The notes: generated by a model from the sequence alone, not told the origin. A stretch of 64,000 bases of DNA from Madurella fahalii (GCA_029876055.1 CM056875.1:5295001-5359000), one strand, 5' to 3'. Positions 23,051 through 36,781 are shown, counted from the stretch's first letter. Translations and numbers: made by a program.

Positions 23051-26000
23051 ATGAGCGGAGCTGGTCTCGAGGTCCTCTTGGAGGGCCTGATTCCCGAGAT
23101 CGCGTATTCTGGAGAGAAAGGTGAGTCTGCAACTCCCTCAGATCCCTCTGACTCTGCTCTATTCGGTTTGCTTTGACAACACCCTCGTACACGAGTAGTG
23201 TTATTCTTCCCGCTGTCTGTGTATCTGTAACTGGGCGATGCCTGTACGCTGCTGACGCTTTCGATGTTTTGTTTCTTTTACCGTCCCTCAAACTCAATTC
23301 CCTGGAGCTCTGCAAGTGCAGCTCTGCGATTGGCCGCAAAGGGCAATGCTGCGTGGATGCCGCCAAGTAAAAGATAAAGCTAACATAGTGCGACGAAGGA
23401 ATACCAATATCTGAATTGCTGAAGATCGTTCGGCAGTACCACCTGAGTCTCGTCCCTAGGCAAGATGCGACAGCGCTCGGTGACGGCGGCCCCAGGGGGT
23501 TGCCCGGGCCGGATGAGCCCGCCAGCCTCGAGGCATCTCTCTCGGAAGCCGAGATGGCATCGGCTCGCTGGGCTTGGGATTGGCTACGTTCTCGTCCGCA
23601 GATCCTCATCAACGGCAACAAGCGATGGAACCGCCTCGAGTTGAACGAGGCGCTTGCCTTGCCCGAGGCTGGAATAGTCGATGGTGTGGAAGCCACTGCA
23701 CCAGGAGAAGCATCATCCAGCACGGCTGCCTGCCAGCAGGCGAAGGGGAAGAAGTCTAAAAAGGCACTTACGACACGACCCAGGATTCACCCCTCCGAAG
23801 ACCTCGTCTGGCAGACGCTGACTCGTCATGGGGTCGACTACAAGCGCGTGCCCGCGCTCGAATGGGCCTGTTTGCAGGGGATCGCGACGGCTAGGGCCGA
23901 AGGCATCCTCCAAAGCGATCTCCGCCGCTTGGTCGACCAAGACAAACGCTCTCTGCCGAAGCGGACTGACTCTCTCGCCCGGAAAGGCTACATCGCCAAG
24001 AGAACAGTTGTCGTGCAGAAGATGAAGACCAGCAGACTGTGGTTGATTGACTTTGCCCCCCCTCTCGTTGAAGAAGAGACATGCGGGCTCGACCTGTCGC
24101 CCGAGACGCTGAGTAAGGACACGGAGCCAGTTCCCTGGCATCAGCGCTGGACCGGAAACAACATCGACATGGATGCCCTTGGCAGGACCGTTGTCGGCGT
24201 TGTCAAGGCTTGGACCGTCATCCGATACTCGGACTTGAGATCCAAAATGGGGGTCTCAGGTAAACGATGGCAGATGAAGACGCTGGCGAAGAATTGCCAG
24301 CGTTTGGTCGACATGGGAGTGTTCAAATACACTGCTGCTTCGTTCCCAGGCTCATCGCGCAAGGTGTTCAAGGACTGCCTGAAGTTTGTGAGGGAACCCA
24401 GTGCAGAAGAATGGGACAAATTCCTCGCGACGGGAAAGAAGACGTCCCAATATTCGGATCCCACCCGGCATCGCGTGCCGAAGCCCAACGCGCTTGCGCT
24501 CTATGACAAATCGGGAGACGATGGGCAGAAGAACGGTGATGACCGGTCGAAGCTGAAGCGCATCTTCAGCGGCTGGGCACCGGAGAAACCTATCGCCCAG
24601 AGTGTTTTTGAGGTCATCCGGAGTGCTGGCCCCGAAGGGGCTTCGAACCCTCAAGTCAGCGTGGCCACAGTCGGCTACCAACATCGGCGATATCTTTCGA
24701 GTTATCTTACGAAGGTGGCTGAAACCAAACAGCCGCCGCACCTCAAGAAATTCCAAGTCGTTAGCAAGCTAGTGCGTACAGGCAAGACATCTGCCTACAT
24801 GTTTTCGGCGCCAGGGGCGGACTCCGCGGCAGATCGGGATGTCGAATCTAAAATAGATGAGGAAGGCGGCTCATTCGATCACACCAGCACTAATCTATAT
24901 GGTTTCGGATCTGTTCGACCTAAAGCATTTTATGAGGGTCAAGATCTCTCGCTATCGGCCCTATCTCAGCTTGCCAGGAAATCAAGGCCGTTCTCCAGAC
25001 GGAAACTCCAGGCTGTTGCCCGACTAAGGAGGACAGCTGGAACAGACCCTGCTCCAGAAACTGCTTTGGATGTAGATGCCGAGATGGCCGATCAGGGAGA
25101 GCATTCTTCTGAGACCGGACGTGACCAACATTCCAAGCGCGGTTTCGACGAGGCTTTCGGCGATGACGAGGTCGCTGAGCTTGAAATGGTTGGGCATGCT
25201 CAGAGCGCTCAGAAGCCTTCTGAGAGGCTAACTGGCGCTTTTATCGGGGTCCCCCATTCACTCGACCAGAAACCCGCGCAGCCCGGCGCTCCTAGAAAAT
25301 CACTCGTCGTAACGTTCAAGTCAGAGAAACTCAAAGAGGCTGGTGACCCGCCGGCCCCAACGCCAGCAGCAGCTTTTACACCTGCCAACGAAGTCAACCA
25401 GCTTCCCGTTGATGCCGTCGCAGAGCCGAAGAGCGAAGACCCCGTGTTGGCTGTCCGGTACAATGGGGTCGCCGGCAAGTTACGGCTCAGCCACTCAGAC
25501 AACGCCCTCTACTTTGTCAGGAGCGGTAGAGGAGCTAAGAAGCCTGTCACTATCCCCATCAACGACAATATAGAGGAAGTAGCCATACAGGATGCTCCGG
25601 GTGGTGATGGCCAGAGTTTAGTTTTCGTGATGACAGCCCAGGACGATGCGCCGTCCCGGGACCACAGCTTTATCTTCGACAACGATGACAGTGAGAGTCG
25701 AGACAAGGCTGAAACAGTTCAGCGAGAAGTCATGAAGATGAAGACTCCCAGCGGCCCTGAGCCCGAACCTATGCCGGTCCCCGATGGGGGGCCGGCTGCG
25801 CTAGATGATATCGCAGTTGGCACTGTTCCGGCGAGGTCCGGGTCTACACGCGGCAGGGGGCGTGGCCGTGGAGGTGCCCGGGGACGAAGCCGAAAAGGAC
25901 AAGCGCCTTCCGGGGGAGGGAAACCATACGTGTGCGCGACATGCGGCGGCTCGTGGAAGAACGATATTGGGCTCAAATACCACTTGGAGAAAGCTCAGGT

Positions 26001-29000
26001 TCCCTGTAATCCCAACTTCGACCCTGCTTCGGTGCTTGAGCGCTCCCGGAAACGCCGCAAGCTCTCTCCGCCCCCACCAGCCTCTTCCGCAAATTCTGAA
26101 GCGGGAGATGAAGAAACTACGGGCCGCTCGCGGCGGGCAAGGAGTACGCGGAAATCCCTTAGGGATGCCGCTCGTCCGCCACTGAAGATTCGCGCCGGTT
26201 TGCGGTCAACGCAAGACGGCGCTCACCAGTTTCGAGGTCTCGATCTCACCGATGATCGCCCCGCAGAATTACTACCGGACCGGGTCCCCGAACGGTTCAG
26301 GCGGATATCGAGGGTGACGCCGGTGCGGCTGGTTAAGGCTACTACCGACCGGCGGCTTGGCCCAGGAGTTGGGGATGGTGTTTTCGATGCAGAATACTCC
26401 ATCGGCAAGGGAACTGGGACGTTGTCGGATAGCAATGCTCGCCCTTCCACGCCCGTCGGCACAATCCCATGCGCTGAACCTACCATCAACGCAAAGGGTG
26501 ATTCATCTCAGGCTGTCCCCGTGGTAAAAGAGGCGGCCCCTACCATCCCACTTGCAGATCATGACCAGTCACAGCCATTGGCTCCTTTACCAACTCCGGG
26601 AGCGGTATCTGTGAAGGCGTCAGCCTCCCGAACTCTTGATGCTGTGCCCCAAGCTACTTATGCCTCTGGCAATACGCCGTCATTGCATGAACCTGGGGAC
26701 GAGTTCAGCCTGCCGCTCAGTGGCGGTACTCTTGTACGGGATGGGCACTGGAGCCCCTCGCCATCGATGGGCGTGTTTCCTGTGGCCGGTCAGTCAGAGC
26801 CGCCGCAAAATGGCTATCCGGAGCCTCCTCCTCCAGAGGACGGGCTGGGAACATGGCCGTCTCGGATTGGGCCAGGTAACCATGAACAACCAGTCACTAA
26901 GCCTTTTGTGCCGTCCTCAAACTATGTGCGCATGGCGACAGACGCAAAGAGACGAACGGCCCAGGCATTCGACATCATAAACCATCTCCTAGGCAACAAC
27001 TGCGGCGTGTTCCCGGGAGACAAGGCTCTATTCTACGCTCTGACGAAGGTATTCCTAAAGGAATTCAGGAACCAGATGCCTCCCACCTGGAAGAACTGCC
27101 ACAGTGCGGTCAAGGCGCTCGAGACTCGCAAGCTGGCTACCCTCCATACCCACATGCTGAAAACAGAGAGGGGAAGGCTGCAGACATGCACCTTGCTAAT
27201 CAGAACCGGCGTAGACCCGGCCGGGATGATTCCTACCGTCATGAAACAAAAGATGCGTGAAGCGTATCCTGGCATCTACATCCCACCTGCGTTTTCCCCA
27301 ACGCAGGAAGAGCTCGCTCTGTTGCAAGAGCTCGACAAGAAGGCCCCGAGCCCCGAGAAAGAAACGAAGCCGAATGCGAATGGCCAGAAGTTTCGTAGCA
27401 GGCGAAAGATTGATGACATCGAAGTCTTCAATGCGCCTTACTACACCCAGAGTGCCCCTGCAGTTGGAGCTAAGAAAGACCCGCTCTGGATTCGGGAGTC
27501 TGAGCAGCTGCCCGAGGATGGTTTTGGTAGCCGGAAGCGGTCGGCTGTCGATGAATCGCCCTCTGCCGGCCCCATCCAAAAGCGCGCAAGGACTGGTCTC
27601 CAGGGAACTCCGACAGGACTAAGGTCCTCGGGGTTCGAGAACCAGTATGAAGACGATATACCTGTAGATCCTGAAATCATGGGCCCCGTCTTTGATCCAA
27701 CATCGCCTTCACATAGCCGCTCTCGGCAAGGAGATGGGCCCTTTCAGGAGGATGCTTATGAAGAGTTCGGCGAGGGCAGTCCGTCTGCTAGAAAGCCTGG
27801 CTCAGATGCCCGGCGCAAGCGTAGGACGTCATCGGCTTTTCTAGGTGACGGGTCGGCCGCATGGGACAAAGATCCGCCGTCTGTGGTCGAGGCAATCAGA
27901 GCGTACAGTCTTTTGCCTTCGATGGGGCCACGCAGGGCACGCAGGCTGTCTGTCACACCTAAGACGCTCGGTAAACTACCGCCGGAGCTTGGTAAACTTA
28001 GAAATCCCGGTTTAGCTAGTCTACCTGCCTCTTTTTTCGGCAACGTCAAGCGCGGCGGGCCTATGCAGCCAATTCCAGCCGAGGTTCAGTTTTTGGGCCC
28101 GAACACTCACCTCGAGGACGGCGCAGAAGAGGATGAAGGCGGCCACGGCCGGATCCGGTCTCCGAGCCCGTTAAGCAGCGAGGACAGTCCTGAGGAGAGT
28201 AGAGTTGAGGAATCGGAGACGACCAGTGAGCCGAGACTTGAAGAACCGAAGAAGTTCAGATTCGTCTTGCCCTCTGTACTTAAAGATTCGTCAAAGGGCT
28301 CTTGGTCGACTCTTGGGGCAGTGTTCTTCGAGCATTACGATACCAGCTTCACCCTGGACGGTTGGATGCCCAGCCGCAAGTGGCTTTTAGCCCAGAACCT
28401 CCCCTCCAGCGCAGAGGAAATGGCTCAGAGCCAGGGAGTCGGGAAGACCAGAATGCACCTATGGGCTGACAAGCAATATGGCAAGTTCTGCTCCCTGGTC
28501 AACCGGTGCGCAGCATGGGAGCAGTCGCGGGTCGGCTCAGCGCTGATGAAAGGCGGTACTGTGGCACCCAGTTACATCTTCATCAACGTGTCTCCGCCGT
28601 GGTCAAGGGCGAACGCGAAGTCGGTCAACCTGAAGTGGTCTGACGAAACCCAATTCGACCTTGAGACTCTCGCTTACGAAGATCTGGAGGAGGATGAGTA
28701 CGATGACGTCGTGTTTGTGGACGACAGTCCGGAGGACGTCGACAGAGACGCGGAGCAGCCGCTGAAGAAGCGTCGCATCCCGAGAACGGAAGGAGCTCAG
28801 GTACGGAGAGCGCAGGGCAGGCCTCCGAAGCTCAAGCTGCAAGCTACCAAGACGATGCGTGAGCACACGGCCTATCCGAAGACGGCGGACGATTTTCTGA
28901 GGGTCCCCGGCGATGGGAACGAAGAGCTCGCCTGGTCCAGCGAGAACGTTCGGTTGACCGCGTTTATCGTTGTTACTACCTTGCTGGGTGGTGTCGATAG

Positions 29001-30461
29001 GGTCGTGGATTGGGGCTTAATGCTGAGGCTTATGCCTGATCAAACGTGAGTTGATCGTGGCCAAACCTTTCATGAATCAAGACTGAAAAAATGAACAGGA
29101 TCAGCCAGCTCCGGCATTACTGGTGTGGCTTAAAGAAGGATCGCCAATCGACAATCGTCAGCTTGACGGAGAAGTTCCGGCGTGCGTTCCTCAAGGCGTA
29201 CGAGAACAACGAGATCCCGCCCATCAACTTTGACGACGTCCTATCCTACGACTGGAAAGGCTTGATCAAATGGACGATCAATCTTGATGGGACCGAGCGA
29301 CGAACGCTCCCGGCATCGCGCAAGGCCTTGGAGGAGAATTTCACTTTGCGCAAGTTTAAACATGGGAACCGCGAATGGAGAGAGGCATACTACCACCCGC
29401 AAAGGTCTGTCTTCAACAAGTTCCAGGACGCGACATCTGAAGCCCTGGCCTTCTCGGTGGACAACGTCACGGACCCAAAGCAGAACACCGACATGATCGT
29501 AGCCATGTCTTGGACGCGGTCCTTGTGCGTAACACCTGTCGAGGCCTACTCAGCCGAGGCTGTCCTTCACAGGCGAAACAGCCTGTACCCCGACCGCAGC
29601 AAAATGGAGATTACCGAGTTGATCATTAAGGGGGTCGACCAACTCCAGCGACTGGGCGTCATCTCCAAGTCATCGTCCAAATGGTCCAACGGCCGCCGGT
29701 GGCGGTTCAACACGCGTGTACTGGACTCCCTCGAGAAGGCGGCCCAGCAAGAGAAATTCGCCAAGGCCGTCCAGTTCAAAAGGGAACTCGACCGGGCCTT
29801 CCGGGAGGCCGAAGCCAAGGGCCAAGAAAGGAAGAAGCGCGTCACGTATATTACCAACGACGGTATGATCATGGCGCTGCTAAACATGCAAGCCAACGGC
29901 CGCATCCAGGTCGAGACGACGGGCCAACCCAACGTGCCAATGGGTCACGAGCCGGGAAACTACGAGACGCGCAAGTACACCAAAAAGTACCTCCACTTCC
30001 GGCTGGACCTGGTGCCCACAGAAACGTACATCTATGATGATGACGAGGGGGGCTTGCTTGCGGACTTGCGGGCACGCATCAAAGCTGCGCCACCGCCGAC
30101 CAAGGGCCCCGGGGGCGCCGTGCCGGTCTGGTGCGACGTCTTTGGCAAGGTCGACGCCGACAGATGGCTCAAGTACCTTAGCGCGGTGCTGGTCACGCTC
30201 GCGTCGCGCGGGTCAATGCGAGCCGAAGAGCTGGTCAAGACGCTCAAGCCAGTGATTATGGTCTTTGAAGCCGAGCTGGTGATGCGCTGGGCCGAGGGCC
30301 TGGGGCTACTGAAGGCGCAGCTGGAGGGCACGGCGCTGGCGGTCATGGAGTGGTGGTGGATCGCCGTCGAGACGCAGAGGGAGGCGCTGATGGCCGTCAG
30401 GCAGAGGAAGTCGTTGCCTTCGGGACGGCCGCAGAGGGTTGTTGACGGGGAGGTTGTGTAA
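23051..30461 (+). CDS. tfc3: Transcription factor TFIIIC largest subunit, B-block binding (tau138/Tfc3)
   Basis: This subunit recognises the B-block of tRNA promoters and helps place TFIIIB for RNA polymerase III. There are three exons, 23051-23120, 23399-29045 and 29099-30461, with introns of 278 and 53 bp, giving 2359 aa. The first acceptor is chosen by reading frame: AAA G joined to GA ATA gives SGEKGIPISELL. A B-block-binding winged-helix domain lies at about residues 148-225 (HPSEDLVWQTLTRHGVDY, GILQSDLRRLVDQDKRSLPK). A further winged-helix region spans about 265-345. Residues near 841-862 are an RG/AT-hook-like stretch (GRGRGRGGARGRSRK), directly followed by a C2HC-type finger at about 867-890 (CATCGGSWKNDIGLKYH then C). 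The middle is long and disordered. The last exon holds conserved C-terminal blocks such as ISQLRHYWCGLKKDRQ. It is larger than the yeast protein (1160 aa), as usual in filamentous fungi. Confidence 0.92.
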
Positions 30462-33400
30462 AGGGGTTGGGTGCGAGATTGGGCGGGAAACGGGGGAGTT
30501 GTTCACTGGCGTTTTTTATTTTGGTCGGTTTACTTTATCTCTTGTTGAGATCCAACAAAATGGATAGGAAAATGGAGGTGGGGGTTGCGGGGTGACTAGA
30601 GATCGGAGCTTTGGAGTCGTCGGCGATGCTTGATATTTACTCTATACCCCCCTTTACGAACTGTACAATAGCGTCGACAGGGAGTTACATAAGGGGATCG
30701 TCTTGCAAAATAGAAAGCGGATTATAACTTTTCTACGCTTTAGTCTAGGGCATCGAGAAGCAGGATGTTCTACAACCTCTTTGGACTCAAATTTGTCAAT
30801 CATATCCGACAAGACTGCTGAATCTAGCCGACTGTCAAAAGGGTACAGGTAAACGAAAGGCGAGCTGCTAGGTAACTGTTGGATAAAAATCCCGTGCTCG
30901 GAATGTTGACCGCCAACGTTACCTAAGTCAGTCGTGTTGTTTTCTGGGGTGGTCCCTGTTCCTACACAGCACCGAGGCGGTTGAGGACTCTGGGCCCTAA
31001 CCAGGCTCTATGTGGGTGGCACAGGTCTTGGTGGTTCCCCGCATGATGCATGCGGTCGGTGATGCGGTCGGAATGGTCTAGGGTATGCACGGCATGCGCC
31101 TGGCGGTACTGGAAGGACGACTCGGAGACGATACCGGAAGGAGGGGAGGGGAGGGGGGGGGGGGTCCGCGGATGTGGTAGGGTTGCGGACGATTTTCCCG
31201 TTGAAGCAAGCAGGACACACGAAATCCGTGGCTGGAATGACTTTGCGCTATCAACGTCTGCCTCGGCTGTTTTGTTTTTGTTGTGTTCACGATAGAATCT
31301 ACTTCAGACATGCGAGCATAGAAGGGACGTCGTCGTCGTTGCTGTCTGAGGAGGAATGGACACTTAGGTGGTGACTATTGCCACGACCACGCTATCCCAT
31401 TGGCAGAAAACGCAAGAATCATGAAAATCCGGGTGCGAAGGGGAAACTCCAGTCCGGACGTGCTACTGCTCTGGCCTTCCAAACCGCACGTTGTTTCTGA
31501 AACTCCGGGCCTTGCGGCAATGACAAATGAAAATCTTGGTTGGGACTTCCGCTTTCAGCTCCCCTCGCTATCGCCCCGCTAGCACTTGTCCTCGTAGCGA
31601 TGACGGGCTGCGGCACAGGCACAGGACTGGGCTGGAAACGTGGTCGACGTCATCCACATGTGCCATCTCGAGGATCACAAGTCTGAGCTATCAAATCCCG
31701 GTGGATGAAGCGTAAGCGGCTGCAACCCCCGTATCTGTGCACTGCGAGCCGCGCCTCGCTTCCAGCGCAGCTATATCTAAGAAGTCGCAGCGACTCTTCT
31801 TCTCGGTTGATCATCACCCCTTCGCCAAACTCCGTCCGTCCCTCGCGGGCTGGCACTGTAGCAAGGGCCCTGTCAAGCTGAGCAAATTCGACCGATCGGT
31901 CGGGCCGGCCGAGCTTCGGTGTGGGGCCAAGACCCTTGCCCACCTACTTGGTTGCAGCTGTCTCGCAGCACGCTGCCCACCTTAACGAAACAGGGCATTC
32001 TGCCACGTTCCCAAAAAGCAAACATCACTCACAAGGTGCATCGTACCGAGGAAATCCCCTAGTCCCTGCAGACCGACTCCGTGATTGGCAGATGTGCAAC
32101 CGGCCCCAGAGCCTCGAACCATGATCGCCGCGGTTGAGTCTTTTCTTTTGCACTGTGCCCGTTGGCCCAGCCGGCCTTGACCCTGTCGGCTGGACGGGAT
32201 GGAACTCGCAGCTTGCTTCAGCTGGTAGCATCTTGCAGAGGGACCAGGAGTTCTGGAGCATGCATTGAGGTAGGTACGGTACTGTAGAGTTAGCCATCCT
32301 GTAGTGAAGCCGTCTTCTGTACCTGGCATCTCCAGCCAAGTGCTGACCACAGCCCAGTTCGACAGGGATCTCGTACGGTACCCGACGAACCGGGGTGATC
32401 CGCGACCCTCCCACATCCTCTCCGCTCTCTTCGAGAACACCTCAAGCTGAAGATGTTGAGATCAAACCCCGGCTACTGTGTGGGATAAGCGTAGAATTGT
32501 TGACATCCCTGTCCTGCTTCCCAGCCGACTAGGGCAGCGGCATGGCGCCGGTAGGCTGTTACTCGCATCCATGGCAGAGCAGCGGTACCGAAAGGAAGAA
32601 GCGCTTCGGACGGCGTAACAAGGACCTGCAGGTTCCTCCATGCATCTGTGGCTGGAAAGAGTAAGGACCGGAGCTGAGGAAACTGGAGCAAACGCGTCGG
32701 CAAGCAAAAGTACCATCCAACACTGGTCCTCGCAGCAATAGGTAGCACAGTAGCGGCGGGCCAGCACCTCGGGCGCACCAATCCTCACTCACCGGCGCCC
32801 CTGCCGGAGTAGGGGCTGGTTGCGATTTGCCCAAGGGCCCATGCTGCATCTTGATTTGCGGCCGGATTCCGGCCGTCATCCAGCACGTCCCCACGTCCTT
32901 GCGAGATGCGCCTCATTGTCCAGGGTCATTCCGTGCAAGATCCAGCACCCAAACCCCACCAAGCCCACAACACCCCGCTGGGGCCTACGAGAGAGAGGGA
33001 GATCCGCGAAGCAACGGTTCCGTTCGTCCAGGGGGAGCGCCCCGGTAGTCTTGGTTGCCGCAGCCTCCTGCTCGATCCACATCCCGGATGCCATCCCTGC
33101 CCACCGGTTCTTGAGCTCGGTCGCCCGTTTCTGCTTGACGCGCGGTATCAAGCCAGCAGGAGAGAGGGCACCATCATCCCCCCGGGGCCGCCAGAAGCGG
33201 CAAATGAATAGGCCCCGTGGCGGAGTATCAACTCATCGTTTCGCCGCGAGCCGTCTCGCTGTTGCTGGCGCGAATCAAGGGGTTGTACCCGAGATTGTGC
33301 ACAGGACAGTTGTATTGCCCGTTCCGGATCCCGTGTAGGTCGAGGAAAAAGCACACGGCCCCGATGATCATCATCCCCGCCCATCGGTAGCACTCCGAGA

Positions 33401-34003
33401 CGCCGTGGCTCCTCTCTGCTCACCAGAACGCGGCTCAGCTGCAGTAACATGCCCGCCCTGCCCTCTGGCTGGTCCTGGGATCCCGGGCCCCATATTCTCA
33501 GCCGTTAGTGCATGCGTCTCTGGGTAGGTACATGACTAGTTACTTTTCTATTTTACGGGCAGGCACATGCACATCGTCCCAAGGTTCTGTCAAGCGCGGG
33601 CGGCTATAAAAGGACCCCCCTAGCGCTCAAGCGCCCTTGTCGCGCCTTCTTCGTCCCCCATGATCTCCCCTGCCATGACGCCCATCCTTCATGCGTCGCC
33701 TACCGCGAATCCCCAGACATAGCGCGCTTTCCGCTTGATCAGCGTGCAATTCCCGAGGAGACCACACCCACCGCAACCCTACGGGAAAGGCGGAGTTAAG
33801 CTGCATGGTCTAGACCCTTGGGACGGGGAAGCACGAACTCGAGAACAAGGACTCCAGTACTGTGTTATTAGAGACGACGGGCACCCAGTGTCTGTGGTTG
33901 CAGGCTCTGTGTACTCTCGCGCAACCCCGCCGGACGACATACTCAGGTGGAACTTCAATCCGCTGCCAGCCACGTTTTTCCTCTTTTCTTCCCGTTCAAA
34001 ACC
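30462..34003. other. Long intergenic region
   Basis: About 3.5 kb without a supported gene. It contains a G-rich tract near 31140-31164 with a run of 12 G at 31153-31164. Open frames on both strands are short and lack family features. The last ~400 bases are the promoter and leader of the gene at 34004, with a TATA box at 33605. Confidence 0.5.
33605..33612 (+). promoter_or_regulatory. TATA box for the gene at 34004
   Basis: TATAAAAG stands about 400 bp upstream of the ATG at 34004, in GC-rich surroundings. It would place a transcription start near 33635-33645 and imply a leader of about 360 nt, or one containing an intron. Confidence 0.55.
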
Positions 34004-35108
34004 ATGGCAATGCCCCAGCCCGGCGGACACTCCTTCCAGCAGGAGCAGGTACCTTGCCAGTTTCCCTCGTCCTCGTCCTCGTCCTCGTCCTTCTATCCAC
34101 CATCCTTCTCCTCCTCCTTTCACTATCCCCCCCGAGCACCACGCTATTCTTACCCACCGCCCGAGGTTAACCACCCGCAACCTGCCCAGCCCTTTCTCGA
34201 CGATGGCGACGATGACTCCCAGTTCGACATCTTCGACTGGCACCAATACTTTCAGTCCTGCCTCCGCTACTTCCTCGAGCACGCGCAGTACAACGGCCCG
34301 GTGCAGGCCCTCGCCGCCTTTATCAACATCCAGCTGCCCTTCCAGAGGGCAGCGGCACAAAACCACCTCTTGCTCTCCCACCGTTCCGGCTCCTCCCCAT
34401 CCGCTGGCGCTATGCCGGGGTCAATACCTAACCCCCTGGCAACTGCCGCCGCCCCAGCAGCAGCGGCAGCCGCACCGACAACAGCAGCAGCAACAAGCAC
34501 CACCACCTCGCTGCAGCCCTACATCCGCCGCCTCGTGGCAACGGGCTTCGACTTCCCGGCCGTGCTGCACGGCTTCTTCGGCGACGACTGGCAGCGCGGC
34601 GTGGGGCGGCTGCACGAGCAGGAGCGGCGCAACTACCTGTTCGCGGCCAAGAGCAGCAGCTGGCTGGAAGTGAAGCGGGCGTACGACCGGGGTGCGGGCG
34701 GAGGCGGAGGCGGAGGTGGGGGTGGCGGCGGCGGCAGCGACGACGAGGCGGTGCCCTTCCTCAAACCGCTCAAGAACGTGAGCGAGAAGGAGATCGTGGC
34801 GGCCGAGGCGAGGTGGAGCGAGTGGCTTGCTATGCAGGACTGGTAAGTTGTTTACTACTTGCATTTTCCGTTGAAAGTTTTTTTTTTTTTTTTTTTTTTC
34901 TCTTTCTCTTTTTATTTTTCTTTCTGGGGGGTGCGGGAGAAAGGAGCTGGGGCCCGGTCAAAGACGTTGTTGACGTAAAGATGCTTATTTACGTAGGATG
35001 CTTGGGCCTAGGGCGCCGGATCGGACGCGGCAGCAGCAGCAGCAAGCGCAGGGGGCCGTTGGGCAGGGGAAAGGAAAGGTGCATATCAAGCGGGAGGAGG
35101 ACGCGTGA
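34004..35108 (+). CDS. Conserved hypothetical protein with Pro/Ser, Ala and Gly low-complexity tracts
   Basis: I do not recognise a named family. There are two exons, 34004-34842 and 34997-35108, with a 154-bp intron, giving 316 aa. The start ACCATGG is a good context. The frame reaches a stop just inside a GTAAGT donor; splicing to 34997 continues MQDW into MLGPRAPDRTRQQQQQ and ends KVHIKREEDA. Two ordered blocks can be seen: DIFDWHQYFQSCLRYFLEHA to LAAFINIQLPFQR (about residues 65-105), and LQPYIRRLVATGFDFPAVLH to HEQERRNYLFAAKSSSW (about 165-220). Between them lies an Ala/Thr tract and after them a Gly run of about 13. The second block resembles a helical ubiquitin-associated-like fold in spacing, but that is a guess. 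The protein is probably intracellular since no signal or helix is seen. Confidence 0.7.
34878..34899. repeat. T(22) tract inside the intron
   Basis: An unbroken run of T followed by further pyrimidine-rich sequence lies near the 5' end of the 154-bp intron. It may affect splicing and is a likely length-variable site. Confidence 0.9.
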
Positions 35109-36781
35109 GTTGAGGGTGTGGGATTGTTTTGAGTTTCCGTTTGGGATTATGGGAGAGGTAGGTTTGGAGGTTCTGTTTTGCATCTTCGGGTTGGATAGAC
35201 GGGCCCGGTAGGTGGAGGGTCGGATGGGCGGATGGTTGTCATTGAATTAAGAAGCACAGCGGTTTCGGTCGGTCTTTTGCGCTTCCGGAGGAGGCCAATG
35301 GCATTTTTTTGAATGTCATTGTTTTTTTCTTTTTTTCATGTTTTATTTTGGAAGTTCTCATGGATAGCAGATGCAGCCTTTTGCAGTGAGGTTGCGCAAC
35401 GCTAGGTAAATTGAATGGGCCAGAGGCAGGTCGTCAAGATGAGGCAGGTTGGGCCAACTAGTACTGGATCAGGTGAAGTGCTAGAGCCTGTAACTGCAGT
35501 AGAATACCTCCCACTCCCTCTCTTCTGTGTTGGATCATTATTACAGAGCAGCTTTTGCTCGTGTGTTTTTTGTAGTGTAGTTGTGGCTATATAGCCCAGG
35601 TATGTTGAACCAAGGCAGGAGAACCAAAGCGATACTTTATACATCCATCAAGGCTGAATCCAATTACCATTTACGCCTGGTGTTCCCAGGTTGACACACG
35701 GAACCTTTAGCAAAGTATATGAACCTGGTTTCCTAAAACTTTACTCGCACCTTCGACTTTGGCAGACCACTTACCGACACTAGTAGTACCTTGGTACGCA
35801 ACTCGCTTTGCTTTGCACCAAGGCAACTTGACAGCCGTCTCGGATCTACCGTGTATTCTTCTCTCGAAGCTATCAAGCGATCCCGACAGCTTATACACCA
35901 GGAAAATGCGACGCAGTATAACTGGGACCATATATCTTTCTAGAATCGGTATGCATCCAGCAGGCCATCTTAACGCCAAGCGTGCTAGAAAAGGATAACT
36001 TTTGTGAGTGCTTCTGGAACTAGGATGGTCAATAACACGGTCATTACCAGAAGCGGCACTCTTGTAGTGGGAGGCACGAACCAAATGTGCTAAGCTGGCG
36101 CCGCAGGATAGCATCAGAAGCGTGGCCGTTTCGCCGGAGCCGGGCCCAAGCAGAACGGAAGGCCTTTCTTGGGGCCGGTTACGGTGTCGTGGCCACGGCC
36201 TCGTCTCTAGCTTCTCCCTCAGTTCCCGAAGCCATAAGCGATAACAGCCAAAATCAGAAAGGCGTCATCCGTTTTACTGCAGACATCATTACGATTACAT
36301 CTCGCCGGAGGCGGCCAGGGCACTAGCTAGTATTTCTGTCACTAGTAGCGCCTAACACGGAGCACACATGGGACTGCACAGTCTTGATAACAAAATCTAC
36401 ATGTGGGGAGACAGTGAGTCCCGATCCCTCAGGCACTGGGTGAAAGGGAAATCCTTTGGTGCAGGCGGTCGAAGACTAATTAGTCGTGAGCGTCACGCCG
36501 GGTTTCGACGACCTGAATGGAGATCGTCCGGTTAGGTGGGGTGGGTCCCCCAAACCCCTTGCAGCTACCCTTGCTCTCCCCAAAAGACACCCCATTCCAA
36601 CTCGGCTGCTCCCGACCAGAGCTCCAACTTTTATTACATCAGCGCTCTGCTAAAATAGAGTCTACAAGGTTCCCCAGAACCTTGACACTACAACTATATA
36701 ACGGATAGCCCCGCCTTGCACACACACCGTTTTCCATCAAGGCGACGACCGGGTAGCAATTATACCATCGATGTGACGATC
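35109..36781. other. Intergenic region before Mediator gene
   Basis: About 1.7 kb with no supported gene. A TATATAA at 36694-36700, about 85 bp upstream of the Mediator ATG, is a possible TATA element. Confidence 0.45.

Noticed and set aside
23389..23398. Alternative acceptor TAG at 23388 for the first TFIIIC intron
   Set aside because: It would leave the reading frame; only AG at 23398 keeps exon 1 and exon 2 in phase.
33735..34673. 312-codon plus-strand frame overlapping the gene at 34004
   Set aside because: It is an out-of-frame shadow: the other frame has a better start context, an intron that extends it and more protein-like blocks.
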